Positions 47,865 through 56,002 of a stretch of 58,687 nucleotides of DNA are shown here, piece by piece; within the stretch, counting starts at the first letter, position 1, and each line of letters begins with the position of its first letter. The position numbers and the translations under genes were made by a program. The notes under the pieces are model-generated. The model was not told the DNA's origin. It saw only the letters and a program-made list of their open reading frames with translations, and searched no databases. The stretch lies in the NCBI GenBank assembly GCA_937868725.1, contig CALMMQ010000074.1, forward strand, positions 1 through 58,687. Direction: 5' to 3'. Origin of the DNA: an uncultured Pleomorphomonas sp. (GTDB lineage: Bacteria > Pseudomonadota > Alphaproteobacteria > Rhizobiales > Pleomorphomonadaceae).

Positions 47865-50051
47865 TCAGGTGGGTTGCAGCATGTCCTTGAGGCGCGTCCA
47901 GCGCCGACGCACGCGGCGATCGGACACCGCCGCCGCCAGCGCCGCCGATTCGGCGATGACCACCACCAGCTGGCGACCGCGCGTCACGGCCGTATAGATG
48001 AGGTTTCTGGCCAGCATGATCGAGTGCTCGCGCAGAAGTGGAATGACCACCGCCGGATATTCCGAGCCCTGGCTCTTGTGGATGGTAATGGCGTAGGCGC
48101 GCGTCAGCGCTTCGAGGTTATCGAGGCCATATTTGACGTCGCGGCCGTCGAAACTCACCACCACCTCGTCGTCCTTGCTGCGGATACGCTTCAGAATACC
48201 GAGATCGCCGTTGAAAACGTCGCGATCGTAGTCGTTCTCGATCTGCATGACCTTGTCGCCGACGGCGTAGGTCTGGCCAAAGCGCTCGATGCGGTCGAGC
48301 GGCGCGCCGTTGAGCAGCTCCGCCAGCCGGTCGTTGAGATGGCGCGTACCGACCAGACCGCGCTGCATCGGCGTAATCACCTGCACATCGCGCATCGGGT
48401 CGAGGCCGAAGCGGCGGGGAATGCGGTTGCCGACCACCTCGACGACCTTGGCGAGGGCATCCTCGGCGCCGCGGGCCTCGATGACGTAGAAATCGGCGGT
48501 CTCGCCGGGCGGCGGCGGTTCGGGCAGCTCGCCGCGATTGATGCGGTGGGCGTTGACGATGATGCGGCTTTCCTCGGCCTGGCGGAAAATCTCGGTCAGG
48601 CGGGCAACCGGCACGGACCCGCAGCCGATGATGTCGGCCAGCACCTGGCCGGGGCCGACGGACGGCAATTGGTCGACGTCACCGATCAGCACCAGCGCGG
48701 CGTTGAGCGGCACCGCCTCTAGGAGAGCGGCCATCAGCGGCACGTCGACCATCGAGGTCTCGTCGATGACCACCACATCGGCCTCGAGCGGTTCGGACGG
48801 GCTGCGGCGGAAGGTGCCGGAGGCGGGATCGACCTCCAGCAGACGGTGAATGGTCTTGGCCTCGCGCCCGGCCTGCTCGGCCATGCGGCGGGCGGCGCGG
48901 CCGGTGGGGGCAGCCAGCGCCACGGTGAGCTTGCTGCCGGCGATGGTCGTCAGCAGGGCTTCGAGCAACGTCGTCTTGCCGACACCGGGACCGCCGGTGA
49001 TCACCGACACCTTGGCGGCGGCGACGACGGCCAGCGCCTCGCGCTGCGACGGGCTGAGGGTCTTGCGGCGGGAAGCCTCGAAGCGGGCAACGGCGGCGTC
49101 GACATCGACCTGTCCCCACGGCGGCCGGCCGTCGCCCAGCGCCTTGAGGCGGTCGGCGATGGTCTTTTCGGCCCGCGACAGACGGCGATCGGCCAGACAC
49201 TCGACGCCGGCCACCGTCACCGTTTCGGCGTCGCCGTGGCCGACGGCCGCGCGCAACGCCTCTTCGACCGCCGCCTCATCGACGCCGAGCAGCCGCGCCG
49301 CCCGTTCGATGATGTCGGCGCGCGGGGCGGCGGTGTGGCCATCGTCGGCGGCCCGCTCCAGAGCGTAGGTGATGCCGGCCCTGAGGCGCTCGGGCGCATC
49401 GCGGGCGACACCGAAGCGCTCGGCGATCTCGTCGGCGCCCTCGAAGCCGATGCCGCGCACTTCGCGGGCCAGACGATAGGGATCGGCTTCGACGAGGCTG
49501 ACGGCGTCCGAGCCCAGCACTTTCCAGATGGAGACGGCGCGGGCGGTGCCGATGCCCTTGTCCTGGAAGGCGATCATCACGTCCTTGATGGCCTTGCGCT
49601 CGCGGTAGCTCTCGGCGATGCGCGCCGCCGCCTGCTTGCCGATGCCGGGCACGGTGACAAGGCGCATCGGTTCGTTCTCGATGACGTCGAGGGCCTTGGT
49701 GCCGAAGGTCTGGACGATGCGCTCGGCCGTTGCCGGACCGACGCCGGCAATCAGGCCGGAGCCGAGGAAGCGGATCACCTGATCCTTGCCGGTCGGCTCG
49801 CGGGTTTCGAGGCGCTCGGCCCGGAACTGGCGGCCGTGCACCTTGTCGACCATCCACTGTCCCTCGGCGTCGATCTTCTCGCCGGCGGCCACCGAGGGGG
49901 CGTGGCCGACCACGGCCACCGGCTCCTTGGCGCCGCGCACCCGCACCTTCAGCACCGCGAAGCCATTGTCGGCGTTGTGGAAGGTGACGCGCTCGATGGT
50001 GCCGGAGAGCCGGTCGAACAGGCGGCCGTCCTTGTCAGAATCATTGGTCAT
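47865..50051 (-). CDS. recD2: RecD2-type SF1 DNA helicase
   Basis: A 728-residue helicase with the RecD2 layout: an OB-like N-terminal domain, helix-hairpin-helix motifs (FLGSGLIAGVGPATAERIVQ and RLVTVPGIGKQAAARIAESY, about 95-155), and the SF1B core. Walker A is TGGPGVGKTTLLEAL near residue 353, motif II is VVIDETSMVDVPLM and motif III GDVDQLPSVGPGQVL; the C-terminal part has AITIHKSQGSEYPAV and YTAVTRGRQLV. It moves 5' to 3' on DNA in repair and is found in bacteria without RecBC partners. It stands alone. Confidence 0.93.
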   Translation of the reverse strand: MTNDSDKDGRLFDRLSGTIERVTFHNADNGFAVLKVRVRGAKEPVAVVGHAPSVAAGEKIDAEGQWMVDKVHGRQFRAERLETREPTGKDQVIRFLGSGLIAGVGPATAERIVQTFGTKALDVIENEPMRLVTVPGIGKQAAARIAESYRERKAIKDVMIAFQDKGIGTARAVSIWKVLGSDAVSLVEADPYRLAREVRGIGFEGADEIAERFGVARDAPERLRAGITYALERAADDGHTAAPRADIIERAARLLGVDEAAVEEALRAAVGHGDAETVTVAGVECLADRRLSRAEKTIADRLKALGDGRPPWGQVDVDAAVARFEASRRKTLSPSQREALAVVAAAKVSVITGGPGVGKTTLLEALLTTIAGSKLTVALAAPTGRAARRMAEQAGREAKTIHRLLEVDPASGTFRRSPSEPLEADVVVIDETSMVDVPLMAALLEAVPLNAALVLIGDVDQLPSVGPGQVLADIIGCGSVPVARLTEIFRQAEESRIIVNAHRINRGELPEPPPPGETADFYVIEARGAEDALAKVVEVVGNRIPRRFGLDPMRDVQVITPMQRGLVGTRHLNDRLAELLNGAPLDRIERFGQTYAVGDKVMQIENDYDRDVFNGDLGILKRIRSKDDEVVVSFDGRDVKYGLDNLEALTRAYAITIHKSQGSEYPAVVIPLLREHSIMLARNLIYTAVTRGRQLVVVIAESAALAAAVSDRRVRRRWTRLKDMLQPT

Positions 50052-50137
50052 GGCCGTCTGTTATGCAGGAAAGCGCCCTTGTTCGTCGAGCACCCGACGG
50101 CATATTCAGTCAACAACCCATCGATGGAGGCTTTGCC

Positions 50138-51721
50138 ATGACCACCATGCTGTCCCGCCGCGATCTCTTCGGCGTCCTGGCCGCGCTCGGCCTGACGCCC
50201 TCGCTCGCCGTCCGCGAGGCGGAAGCGCTGGCAGCCTCGACCCGGCTCGGCACCGCCAAGCCGTTTTCCTTCACCCGCCTGATCGCAGCGGCGCGGGAAC
50301 GGGCGAGCCTGCCGTACGGGCCGGAAAGCCCGCGCGCCGCCGACACGCTCGAGGCCATCGACTACGATCGCCATTGGCAGATCCGCTTCAAGCCCGACCA
50401 CACGGTGCAGGCGGCCGGCGGCAAGGCGCCGCTGCGCTTCTTTCACCTCGGCCGCTTCTTCAAGCTGCCGGTCGGCATCCATCTCGTCGACGGCGACAAG
50501 GCGCGACAGGTGCTGTACTCGCCCGACTATTTCGACATCCCCAAGGACAACCCGGCCACCAGCCTGCCCGACGACATCGGCTTCGCCGGCTTCCGCGTCA
50601 TGCTGCCCGACGCCGACCGCGACTGGCTGGCCTTTCTCGGCGCCGCCTATTTCCGGTCCTCGGGCGCCCTCGACCAGTACGGCCTGTCGGCGCGGGCGCT
50701 GTGCATCGATGTGGCCATGCCGACGCCGGAGGAATTCCCCCGCTTCACCAATTTCTATTTCGGCGCGTCGAAGACCAGCCTGTTCACCATCTACGCCGAC
50801 CTCGAGGGACCGCGCATTTCCGGGGCCGTACGCTGGGACGTCAACCGCGACGGCGACGGTAAGCCGGTGGTGATGGACATGGCGGTGCGCTTCTATCCGC
50901 GCGCCGACATCGCCCGCCTCGGCATCGGCACGCTGACGTCGATGTTCTGGTATGACGAGACCAACCGCCAAAGCGCCGCCGATTGGCGGCCGGAAATCCA
51001 CGACAGCGACGGCCTCGCCATCTGGAGCGGCAGCGGCGAACGGCTGTGGCGACCGCTCAACAACCCGCGCACCGTCGTCACCTCGACCTTCGTCGACCGC
51101 GACGTCAAGGGCTTCGGTCTCTGCCAGCGCGACCGCAACTTCGACAACTACCAGGATGATGGCGTCTTCTACGACCGGCGCCCCACCGTCTGGGTCGAGC
51201 CGACGGCGCCGTGGAGCACCGGCGCCGTGCAGCTGGTCGAAATTCCGACCGACGACGAGATCCACGACAACATCGTCGCCTACTGGCTGCCGGACAAGCC
51301 GGCCGTCGCCGGCGCCGAGATCGCCTTCGACTACCGTCTGACCTGGGGCGCCGACGAGCCGCACGTGCCGGCGGTCGGCCGCGTCGTGGCGACGCGCCTT
51401 GGCATCGGCGGCGTGCCCGGCCAGAGCCGGCCGGCCGGCGTCGTCAAGTACGTCATCGACTTCGATGGTGGCGAACTCGGCCACTACGGCCAGCAGGACG
51501 GCGTCGAAGCGGTGGTCAGCGCGTCGGCCGGCACCGTCTCAGGCGTCTACGCCCTGCCCGTCGTCGGCACCAGCCGCTGGCGGGCGGTGTTCGATTTCGC
51601 GTCGGATGGCGCCTCGGACCCGGTCGACATGCGCCTCTATCTCAAGGCTAAGGACAAGACGCTGACCGAGACCTGGCTCTATCAGCACCACGACGAAACG
51701 TTCGTTTGGCCGATCAAATAA
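50138..51721 (+). CDS. opgD: Periplasmic glucan biosynthesis protein OpgD/MdoD type
   Basis: A 527-residue OpgG/OpgD family protein that shapes the backbone of osmoregulated periplasmic glucans. The N-terminus SRRDLFGVLAALGL is a twin-arginine signal, typical of the OpgD (MdoD) branch. Family blocks include FRVMLPDADRDWLAFLGAAY, ASKTSLFTIYADLEGPRISG and RPLNNPRTVVTSTFVDRD. ATGGAGG lies seven bases before the ATG at 50138, which decides against the longer frame from 50063. No opgH partner is nearby in the window, although the glycosyltransferase at 20.9-23.0 kb is unrelated to OpgH. Confidence 0.9.
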   Translation: MTTMLSRRDLFGVLAALGLTPSLAVREAEALAASTRLGTAKPFSFTRLIAAARERASLPYGPESPRAADTLEAIDYDRHWQIRFKPDHTVQAAGGKAPLRFFHLGRFFKLPVGIHLVDGDKARQVLYSPDYFDIPKDNPATSLPDDIGFAGFRVMLPDADRDWLAFLGAAYFRSSGALDQYGLSARALCIDVAMPTPEEFPRFTNFYFGASKTSLFTIYADLEGPRISGAVRWDVNRDGDGKPVVMDMAVRFYPRADIARLGIGTLTSMFWYDETNRQSAADWRPEIHDSDGLAIWSGSGERLWRPLNNPRTVVTSTFVDRDVKGFGLCQRDRNFDNYQDDGVFYDRRPTVWVEPTAPWSTGAVQLVEIPTDDEIHDNIVAYWLPDKPAVAGAEIAFDYRLTWGADEPHVPAVGRVVATRLGIGGVPGQSRPAGVVKYVIDFDGGELGHYGQQDGVEAVVSASAGTVSGVYALPVVGTSRWRAVFDFASDGASDPVDMRLYLKAKDKTLTETWLYQHHDETFVWPIK

Positions 51722-51732
51722 GCCGGCTAAAT

Positions 51733-52605
51733 TCATACGTCGATCCGCCGGATGCTACGTACCGGCTGCCCCGCCTCGGCGATGCGGGCTACCGCGGCGG
51801 CGAGCGGTTCGACGACGGTGGCCATGTGGAAGCCGTTGGCGTGCAGCAGCTGATCGGGGCCAGCGACGATGGCGACGTGCCCCTTCCAGAACAGCAGATC
51901 GCCGCGCCGCAGCGTGGCGACGTCGCCGTTCCAGTCGACGGCGGAGCCAAGGGCGCGCTCCTGCATGTCGGAATCGCGCGGCGCCGCCAGGCCGGTGCGG
52001 GCCAGCGCCATCTGCACCAGACCGGAGCAATCGATGCCCAGACTGGTCCGGCCGCCCCAGAGATAGGGAACGCCGACGTATTCGGCCGCCACCGCCACGA
52101 AATCGGCGGCCGGCGCCGTGTCGATGGCGGCAAGATGCTTGAGGACGGCGAAGGACCCGTCGGTCAGTTCGGCATAGGCGAGATTGCGCTTTTCGAAAGT
52201 GCGACGCACGCCGACGCGGGCGCCCTGGACGAGGTGGGCGGTCACCGGCGTCTTGATGTCGGGCCCCGAATAGGCGAACGAGCGCAGCGCCACCACTTCA
52301 TGAGTCGGCTCAGGATCGATCGAGCCAATGGCATTGGCCGGCAGGTAGCCGACATAGCCGTCGCGCTTCAGCTGCACCCAGGCCCAGCCCTCGCCGTCGA
52401 CTTCGAGCACATCGACGGTCTCGCCGAGCAGCGCCTGCGTCTCGGTCGACAGATCGAAGCGCGGCTCGGCCTTGAGATCGGCGACGGCTGCGACGACGCG
52501 GGCCGGCCAGGGGTCGACGAAGGCGTCGGCCTCGACCTGACCGGCGAGAGCGCGGGCGGCGAGATCGGGGCGGGCAGGCGTCAGGCGGCGATCGAAGGCG
52601 GTCAT
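51733..52605 (-). CDS. NlpC/P60 family cysteine endopeptidase with SH3-like domains
   Basis: A 290-residue C40 peptidase expected to cleave the peptide stems of peptidoglycan. Two SH3-like segments (about 45-160, with WAWVQLKRDGYVGYLPA) precede the catalytic domain: Cys in GIDCSGLVQMALARTG near residue 192, His in LLFWKGHVAIVAG, and HANGFHMATVVE. No signal peptide is visible. The start (52603-52605) overlaps the stop of the MarR-type gene by four bases (ATGA), a coupling that suggests shared control. Confidence 0.88.
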   Translation of the reverse strand: MTAFDRRLTPARPDLAARALAGQVEADAFVDPWPARVVAAVADLKAEPRFDLSTETQALLGETVDVLEVDGEGWAWVQLKRDGYVGYLPANAIGSIDPEPTHEVVALRSFAYSGPDIKTPVTAHLVQGARVGVRRTFEKRNLAYAELTDGSFAVLKHLAAIDTAPAADFVAVAAEYVGVPYLWGGRTSLGIDCSGLVQMALARTGLAAPRDSDMQERALGSAVDWNGDVATLRRGDLLFWKGHVAIVAGPDQLLHANGFHMATVVEPLAAAVARIAEAGQPVRSIRRIDV

Positions 52606-52952
52606 CTGGGCAGGTCCCTGGCTTTGGCGACGATGCGGTCGGCGAGGCTTTCGAGATAGAGCGAGCCCTCGACCGTCCGGTGCACGATGACGTTGCGACG
52701 GTCGGTCTCGTCGCGCCGCCGACCGAGCAGCTTGCATTCGCCGAGCGTATCAAGGGCGCGGGTGATGGCGGGCTTGGTGACGCCGAGCTTCTCGGCCAGA
52801 CCGCGCACGGTGTGCGGCGGCGGTTCCAGATACACCGTCAGCAGCACGGTAATCTGGCGCGGCGACAGGTCGGGACCGTTTTCGCGCACGATGGCCAGCG
52901 AAACGTCGTGCCACAGCCTGAGAGCCTGAGAGGGGCGCATGTCGATCGGCAT
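52602..52952 (-). CDS. MarR-type winged-helix transcriptional regulator
   Basis: A 116-residue protein with a MarR-like winged helix: LSPRQITVLLTVYLEPPPHT, VRGLAEKLGVTKPAITRALD (recognition helix) and a wing RRDETDRRNVIVHRT. It is a little shorter than typical MarR proteins at the C-terminus. It overlaps the NlpC/P60 gene. An ATG four codons further in is an alternative start. Confidence 0.85.
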   Translation of the reverse strand: MPIDMRPSQALRLWHDVSLAIVRENGPDLSPRQITVLLTVYLEPPPHTVRGLAEKLGVTKPAITRALDTLGECKLLGRRRDETDRRNVIVHRTVEGSLYLESLADRIVAKARDLPR

Positions 52953-52976
52953 GCGTCCGTTCTAGCGCCAATTCGT

Positions 52977-53006
52977 TTCGGGGGCGTTATTATCTCCGCC
53001 CCCGAA
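52977..53006 (-). terminator. Strong hairpin between metZ and the MarR-type gene
   Basis: TTCGGGGGCG pairs perfectly with CGCCCCCGAA (10 base pairs) around a 10-base loop. It lies just after the metZ stop but lacks a T tract, so it may act as a stabilising 3' end or a weak terminator. Confidence 0.5.
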
Positions 53007-53016
53007 GCTGGCGGCG

Positions 53017-54201
53017 TCAGTCGCCGAGCGCCTGGGCGAAGTCGGCGATCAGATCGTCGGCGTGCTCAAGACCGACCGACAGGCGCAGGAGGCCCTGACG
53101 GATGCCGAGCTCCTGGCGCACGTCTTCGCTGAAGCGCTGGTGCGTCGTCGTCGAGGGATGGGTGATGAGGCTCTTGGCGTCGCCGAGGTTGTTGGAGATC
53201 TTGACGATCTTCAGCCGGTTGACGGTGGCGAAGGCGCCCTGGCGCTCGCCCTTGACCTCGACGGCGATCATGGTCGAGCCGCCGCTCATCTGCTTGGCGA
53301 TGACATCGGCCTGCGGGTGGCTCTTGAGGCCCGGATAGATGACGCGTTCGACCTTGGGATGACCTTCGAGGAAGGCGGCGAGGCGACCGGCGCTGGCACA
53401 CTGGCGCTCGACGCGCAGCGAGAAGGTCTCGAGCGCCTTCAGCATCACCCAGGCGTTGAACGGGCTCATGGTCGGGCCGGTCTGGCGCAGGAACACCTGC
53501 AGCAGATTGTCGTTGAATTCCTGGCTGCACAGCACGACGCCGCCGAGACAGCGGCCCTGGCCGTCGATGTGCTTGGTGGCCGAATAGGCGACGACGTCGG
53601 CGCCGAGGGCCAGCGGCTTCTGATAGAGCGCGGTGGCGAAGACGTTGTCGACGACGAGGCGGGCGCCGGCGGCGTGGGCGATGTTGGCCACGGCGGCGAT
53701 GTCGACCACTTCCAGCGTCGGATTGGTCGGGCTTTCGAAGAACAGCACCTTGGTGTTGGGCCGGATGGCCGCCCGCCACTCGTCGAGATTGCGGCCGTCG
53801 ACCAGCGTCGTCTCAATGCCGAAGCGCGGCGCCAGGTCCTCGACGATGTAGCGGCAGGAGCCGAACAGCGCCCGGCCGGCGACGATGTGATCGCCGGCGG
53901 AGGCCTGGCACAGGATGGCCGCCGTCACCGCCGCCATGCCGGTGGCGGTGGCGCGGGCCACCTCGGCGCCTTCGAGCAGCGCCATGCGCTCCTCGAACAT
54001 GGTGACGGTCGGGTTGGAAAAGCGCGAGTACTGGAAGCCCGGATCGAGATTGAGGAAGCGCGCCTCGGCCTGCTCGGCGCTGTCGTAGACGAACCCTTGC
54101 GTGACGAACATGGCTTCCGACGTCTCGCCCCACTGCGAGCGCATGCTGCCGCCGTGAACCAGCTGGGTGTCGGGATGCCAGTTACCAATGTCCTTGCTCA
54201 T
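53017..54201 (-). CDS. metZ: O-succinylhomoserine sulfhydrylase
   Basis: A 394-residue PLP enzyme of the Cys/Met metabolism family that makes homocysteine from O-succinylhomoserine and sulfide. The Schiff-base Lys is in AYSATKHIDGQGRCLGG near residue 209. Other marks are YSRFSNPTVTMFEERMALLE, the D in LVVDNVFATALYQKPL and the C-terminal SLGDAKSLITHP-like NNLGDAKSLITHPSTTTHQR. Control by SAM is expected, because a SAM-II riboswitch and a terminator lie in the 5' leader. The ATG at 54199-54201 is chosen because the family begins there. Confidence 0.95.
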   Translation of the reverse strand: MSKDIGNWHPDTQLVHGGSMRSQWGETSEAMFVTQGFVYDSAEQAEARFLNLDPGFQYSRFSNPTVTMFEERMALLEGAEVARATATGMAAVTAAILCQASAGDHIVAGRALFGSCRYIVEDLAPRFGIETTLVDGRNLDEWRAAIRPNTKVLFFESPTNPTLEVVDIAAVANIAHAAGARLVVDNVFATALYQKPLALGADVVAYSATKHIDGQGRCLGGVVLCSQEFNDNLLQVFLRQTGPTMSPFNAWVMLKALETFSLRVERQCASAGRLAAFLEGHPKVERVIYPGLKSHPQADVIAKQMSGGSTMIAVEVKGERQGAFATVNRLKIVKISNNLGDAKSLITHPSTTTHQRFSEDVRQELGIRQGLLRLSVGLEHADDLIADFAQALGD

Positions 54202-54233
54202 CGTCTTCGTCCTTGTTCGCTGCCGGGCGCAAC

Positions 54234-54264
54234 AAAAAACCCGGCGGGCGCCTGCCAAGCCGGG
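54234..54264 (-). terminator. Terminator between the SAM-II riboswitch and metZ
   Basis: On the minus strand CCCGGC pairs with GCCGGG around a 13-base loop and TTTTTT follows at 54239-54234, about 33 bases before the metZ start. Its place suggests that it is the expression platform or a fixed attenuating hairpin of the leader. Confidence 0.8.
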
Positions 54265-54288
54265 TGATGCGGATTTGCATCCGTCCCC

Positions 54289-54352
54289 GACCTTTTAGCA
54301 ACCTTGTTTAACGTGGCGGCAAGCCGGCCGGCTCAAATGACCACGGTGGTCA
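54289..54352 (-). ncRNA. SAM-II riboswitch
   Basis: The minus strand carries the conserved SAM-II core: GGTCATTTGAGCCGG, then GGCTTGCCGCCACGTTAAAC, then AAGGTTGCTAAAAGG. The ATTTG, the GCTTGC..CCACGTTAAACAA block and the GCTAAA segment are the hallmark of this pseudoknot RNA, which binds S-adenosylmethionine and lowers expression of methionine genes in alphaproteobacteria. It is 90 bases before metZ, the expected partner. Confidence 0.93.
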
Positions 54353-54517
54353 GGTTTTAGGAGATGCGCTGCCCCAGGTCAAGACGGCAGAGGGCGCCGC
54401 ATTGCCGGCTTGTCGCGGTTTCCATGGCTGCGAAACTAGGTTAGTGAAGGGGCCACGGCCGCCACCGCTCCGGCGCGAGGCCAACCTGTTCCTGTGCGAA
54501 AGACGCGACCCCGAGCC

Positions 54518-55618
54518 ATGACCTCCGTCCCCGGCATTCTGCCCTCCCACCGCATCGACGACCTGTTCGCCTCGGGCGCCATCACGGCGCCGCCGCTCGA
54601 CGTCGGCCAGGTGCAGCCGGCCAGCCTCGACCTGCGGCTCGGCAAGGTCGCCTATCGCCTGCGGGCGAGCTTTCTGCCCGGGCCCAAGGCGCGCGTCGAG
54701 GACAAGCTCGAACGGCTGGTGCTGCACGATCTCGACCTGACGAGCGGCGCCGTGCTGGAAACCGGCGGCGTCTATCTGGTGCCGGTGCTCGAATGCCTAC
54801 AGCTGCCGGCCGACATTGCGGCCTCGGCCAACCCCAAGAGCTCGACCGGCCGCATCGACGTCTTCACCCGCCTGATCACCGACCACGGCACGGCTTTCGA
54901 CCAGATCGCCGCCGGCTACGCCGGTCCGCTCTACATCGAAATCAGCCCGCGCACCTTCCCGATCAAGGTGCGGCAAGGCTCGCGCCTCGCCCAGGTGCGC
55001 TTCCGCTCTGGCTCGAGCCGGCTCGACGACGGCGAGCTCGTGGCGCTTGATGCCGTGTCGTCGCTGGTCGAGCCCAAACCGGCCCGCTTCGACCACGGAC
55101 TGACGCTGTCCATCGACCTGGCCGGCGACGGCGTCCAGAGCCTGATCGGCTATCGCGCCAAGCGCCACACCGGCGTCGTCGACGTCGACCGCCAGGGCGC
55201 CCTGGAGGTGGCCGACTTCTGGGAGCCGATCCGCGCCCGCCGCGACCTGTCGCTGGTGCTCGATCCCAACGAGTTCTACATCCTCGCTTCGCGCGAGGCG
55301 GTGCAGGTGCCGGCCGAGACGGCGGCCGAGATGGTGGCCATCGACCCGATGGTCGGCGAGTTCCGCGTCCACTACGCCGGCTTCTTCGATCCGGGCTTCG
55401 GCGTCGCCGTGGCCGGCGGTCGGGGGGCGCGGGCGGTGCTGGAGGTGCGCAGCCACGACGTGCCGTTCATCATCGAGCATGGCCAGACCATCGGCCGGCT
55501 GGTCTACGAGCGCATGGCCGAAGTGCCGGCGGTGCTCTACGGCCAGGGCATCGGCTCCAACTATCAGGCGCAGGGGCTGAAGCTGTCCAAGCACTTCCAG
55601 CCGCCTGTCGAAAGCTGA
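54518..55618 (+). CDS. dcd: 2'-deoxycytidine 5'-triphosphate deaminase (long form)
   Basis: A 366-residue member of the dCTP deaminase/dUTPase superfamily in the double-length form common in alphaproteobacteria. The N-terminal half has QVQPASLDLRLGKVAYRLRA and SANPKSSTGRIDVFTRLITD, the family motif with the Ser-Ser-Thr-Gly-Arg core; the C-terminal half repeats the fold with VGEFRVHYAGFFDPGFG and VRSHDVPFIIEHGQTIGRL. It supplies dUTP for thymidylate synthesis. The ATG at 54518 is divergent from metZ. Confidence 0.92.
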   Translation: MTSVPGILPSHRIDDLFASGAITAPPLDVGQVQPASLDLRLGKVAYRLRASFLPGPKARVEDKLERLVLHDLDLTSGAVLETGGVYLVPVLECLQLPADIAASANPKSSTGRIDVFTRLITDHGTAFDQIAAGYAGPLYIEISPRTFPIKVRQGSRLAQVRFRSGSSRLDDGELVALDAVSSLVEPKPARFDHGLTLSIDLAGDGVQSLIGYRAKRHTGVVDVDRQGALEVADFWEPIRARRDLSLVLDPNEFYILASREAVQVPAETAAEMVAIDPMVGEFRVHYAGFFDPGFGVAVAGGRGARAVLEVRSHDVPFIIEHGQTIGRLVYERMAEVPAVLYGQGIGSNYQAQGLKLSKHFQPPVES

Positions 55619-55652
55619 GCCGCCGGCCGTTCCGGCGCGGGCATCAGCAGCC

Positions 55653-55681
55653 TTGACAGAACTGCCCCGGGCTGCGATCTA
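55653..55681 (+). promoter_or_regulatory. Promoter of the tRNA-Gly gene
   Basis: A perfect -35 hexamer TTGACA at 55653-55658 is followed after 17 bases by GATCTA at 55676-55681, ten bases before the mature tRNA. Confidence 0.65.
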
Positions 55682-55691
55682 GGGGCGGCAG

Positions 55692-55765
55692 GCGGGTGTA
55701 GCTCAATGGTAGAGCAGCAGCTTCCCAAGCTGAACACGAGGGTTCGATTCCCTTCACCCGCTCCA
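55692..55765 (+). tRNA. tRNA-Gly (anticodon CCC)
   Basis: A 74-base cloverleaf with encoded CCA. The acceptor arms GCGGGTG and CACCCGC pair perfectly, the D arm is GCTCAATGGTAGAGC, the anticodon loop TTCCCAA gives anticodon CCC (codon GGG), and the T arm contains GGGTTCGATTCCC. It is the integration target of the element that follows. Confidence 0.97.
55739..55765. other. Presumed attachment site (left end of integrated element)
   Basis: The 3' end of the tRNA gene, from the T arm to CCA, is the usual crossover region for integrases that target tRNA-Gly. The integrase gene follows 237 bases later. The matching copy at the other end lies outside the window, so the length of the direct repeat cannot be measured. 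Confidence 0.6.
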
Positions 55766-56002
55766 CTTCAACTTTCCAAGGACTTCCACCGAAATCCAAG
55801 GAGTGTTGTAAGTCGCTGATCCAGTTAGGGTTTTATCCCTTTTCTCGATCCAGTGACATCCAGCGAAATCCACTGACAGCCGGTACAAAACGGTACATAA
55901 AGTGGTACAAAATGCGGCGAGCCTTCGTTCCGCATTGTTGCTGGAGGAGCCCGGGCCCGATAACGAACATGGCATCCAACTCGCCTACTAGGAGTTGGAC
56001 AC
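55766..56002. repeat. Arm-type direct repeats between tRNA-Gly and the integrase gene
   Basis: TCCACCGAAATCCA at 55785-55798 recurs as TCCAGCGAAATCCA at 55859-55872 (one mismatch). Three GGTACA copies begin at 55882, 55892 and 55904, two of them extended to GGTACAAAA. Such short repeats next to an att site are typical integrase arm-binding sites. The integrase promoter must also lie here. Confidence 0.55.
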
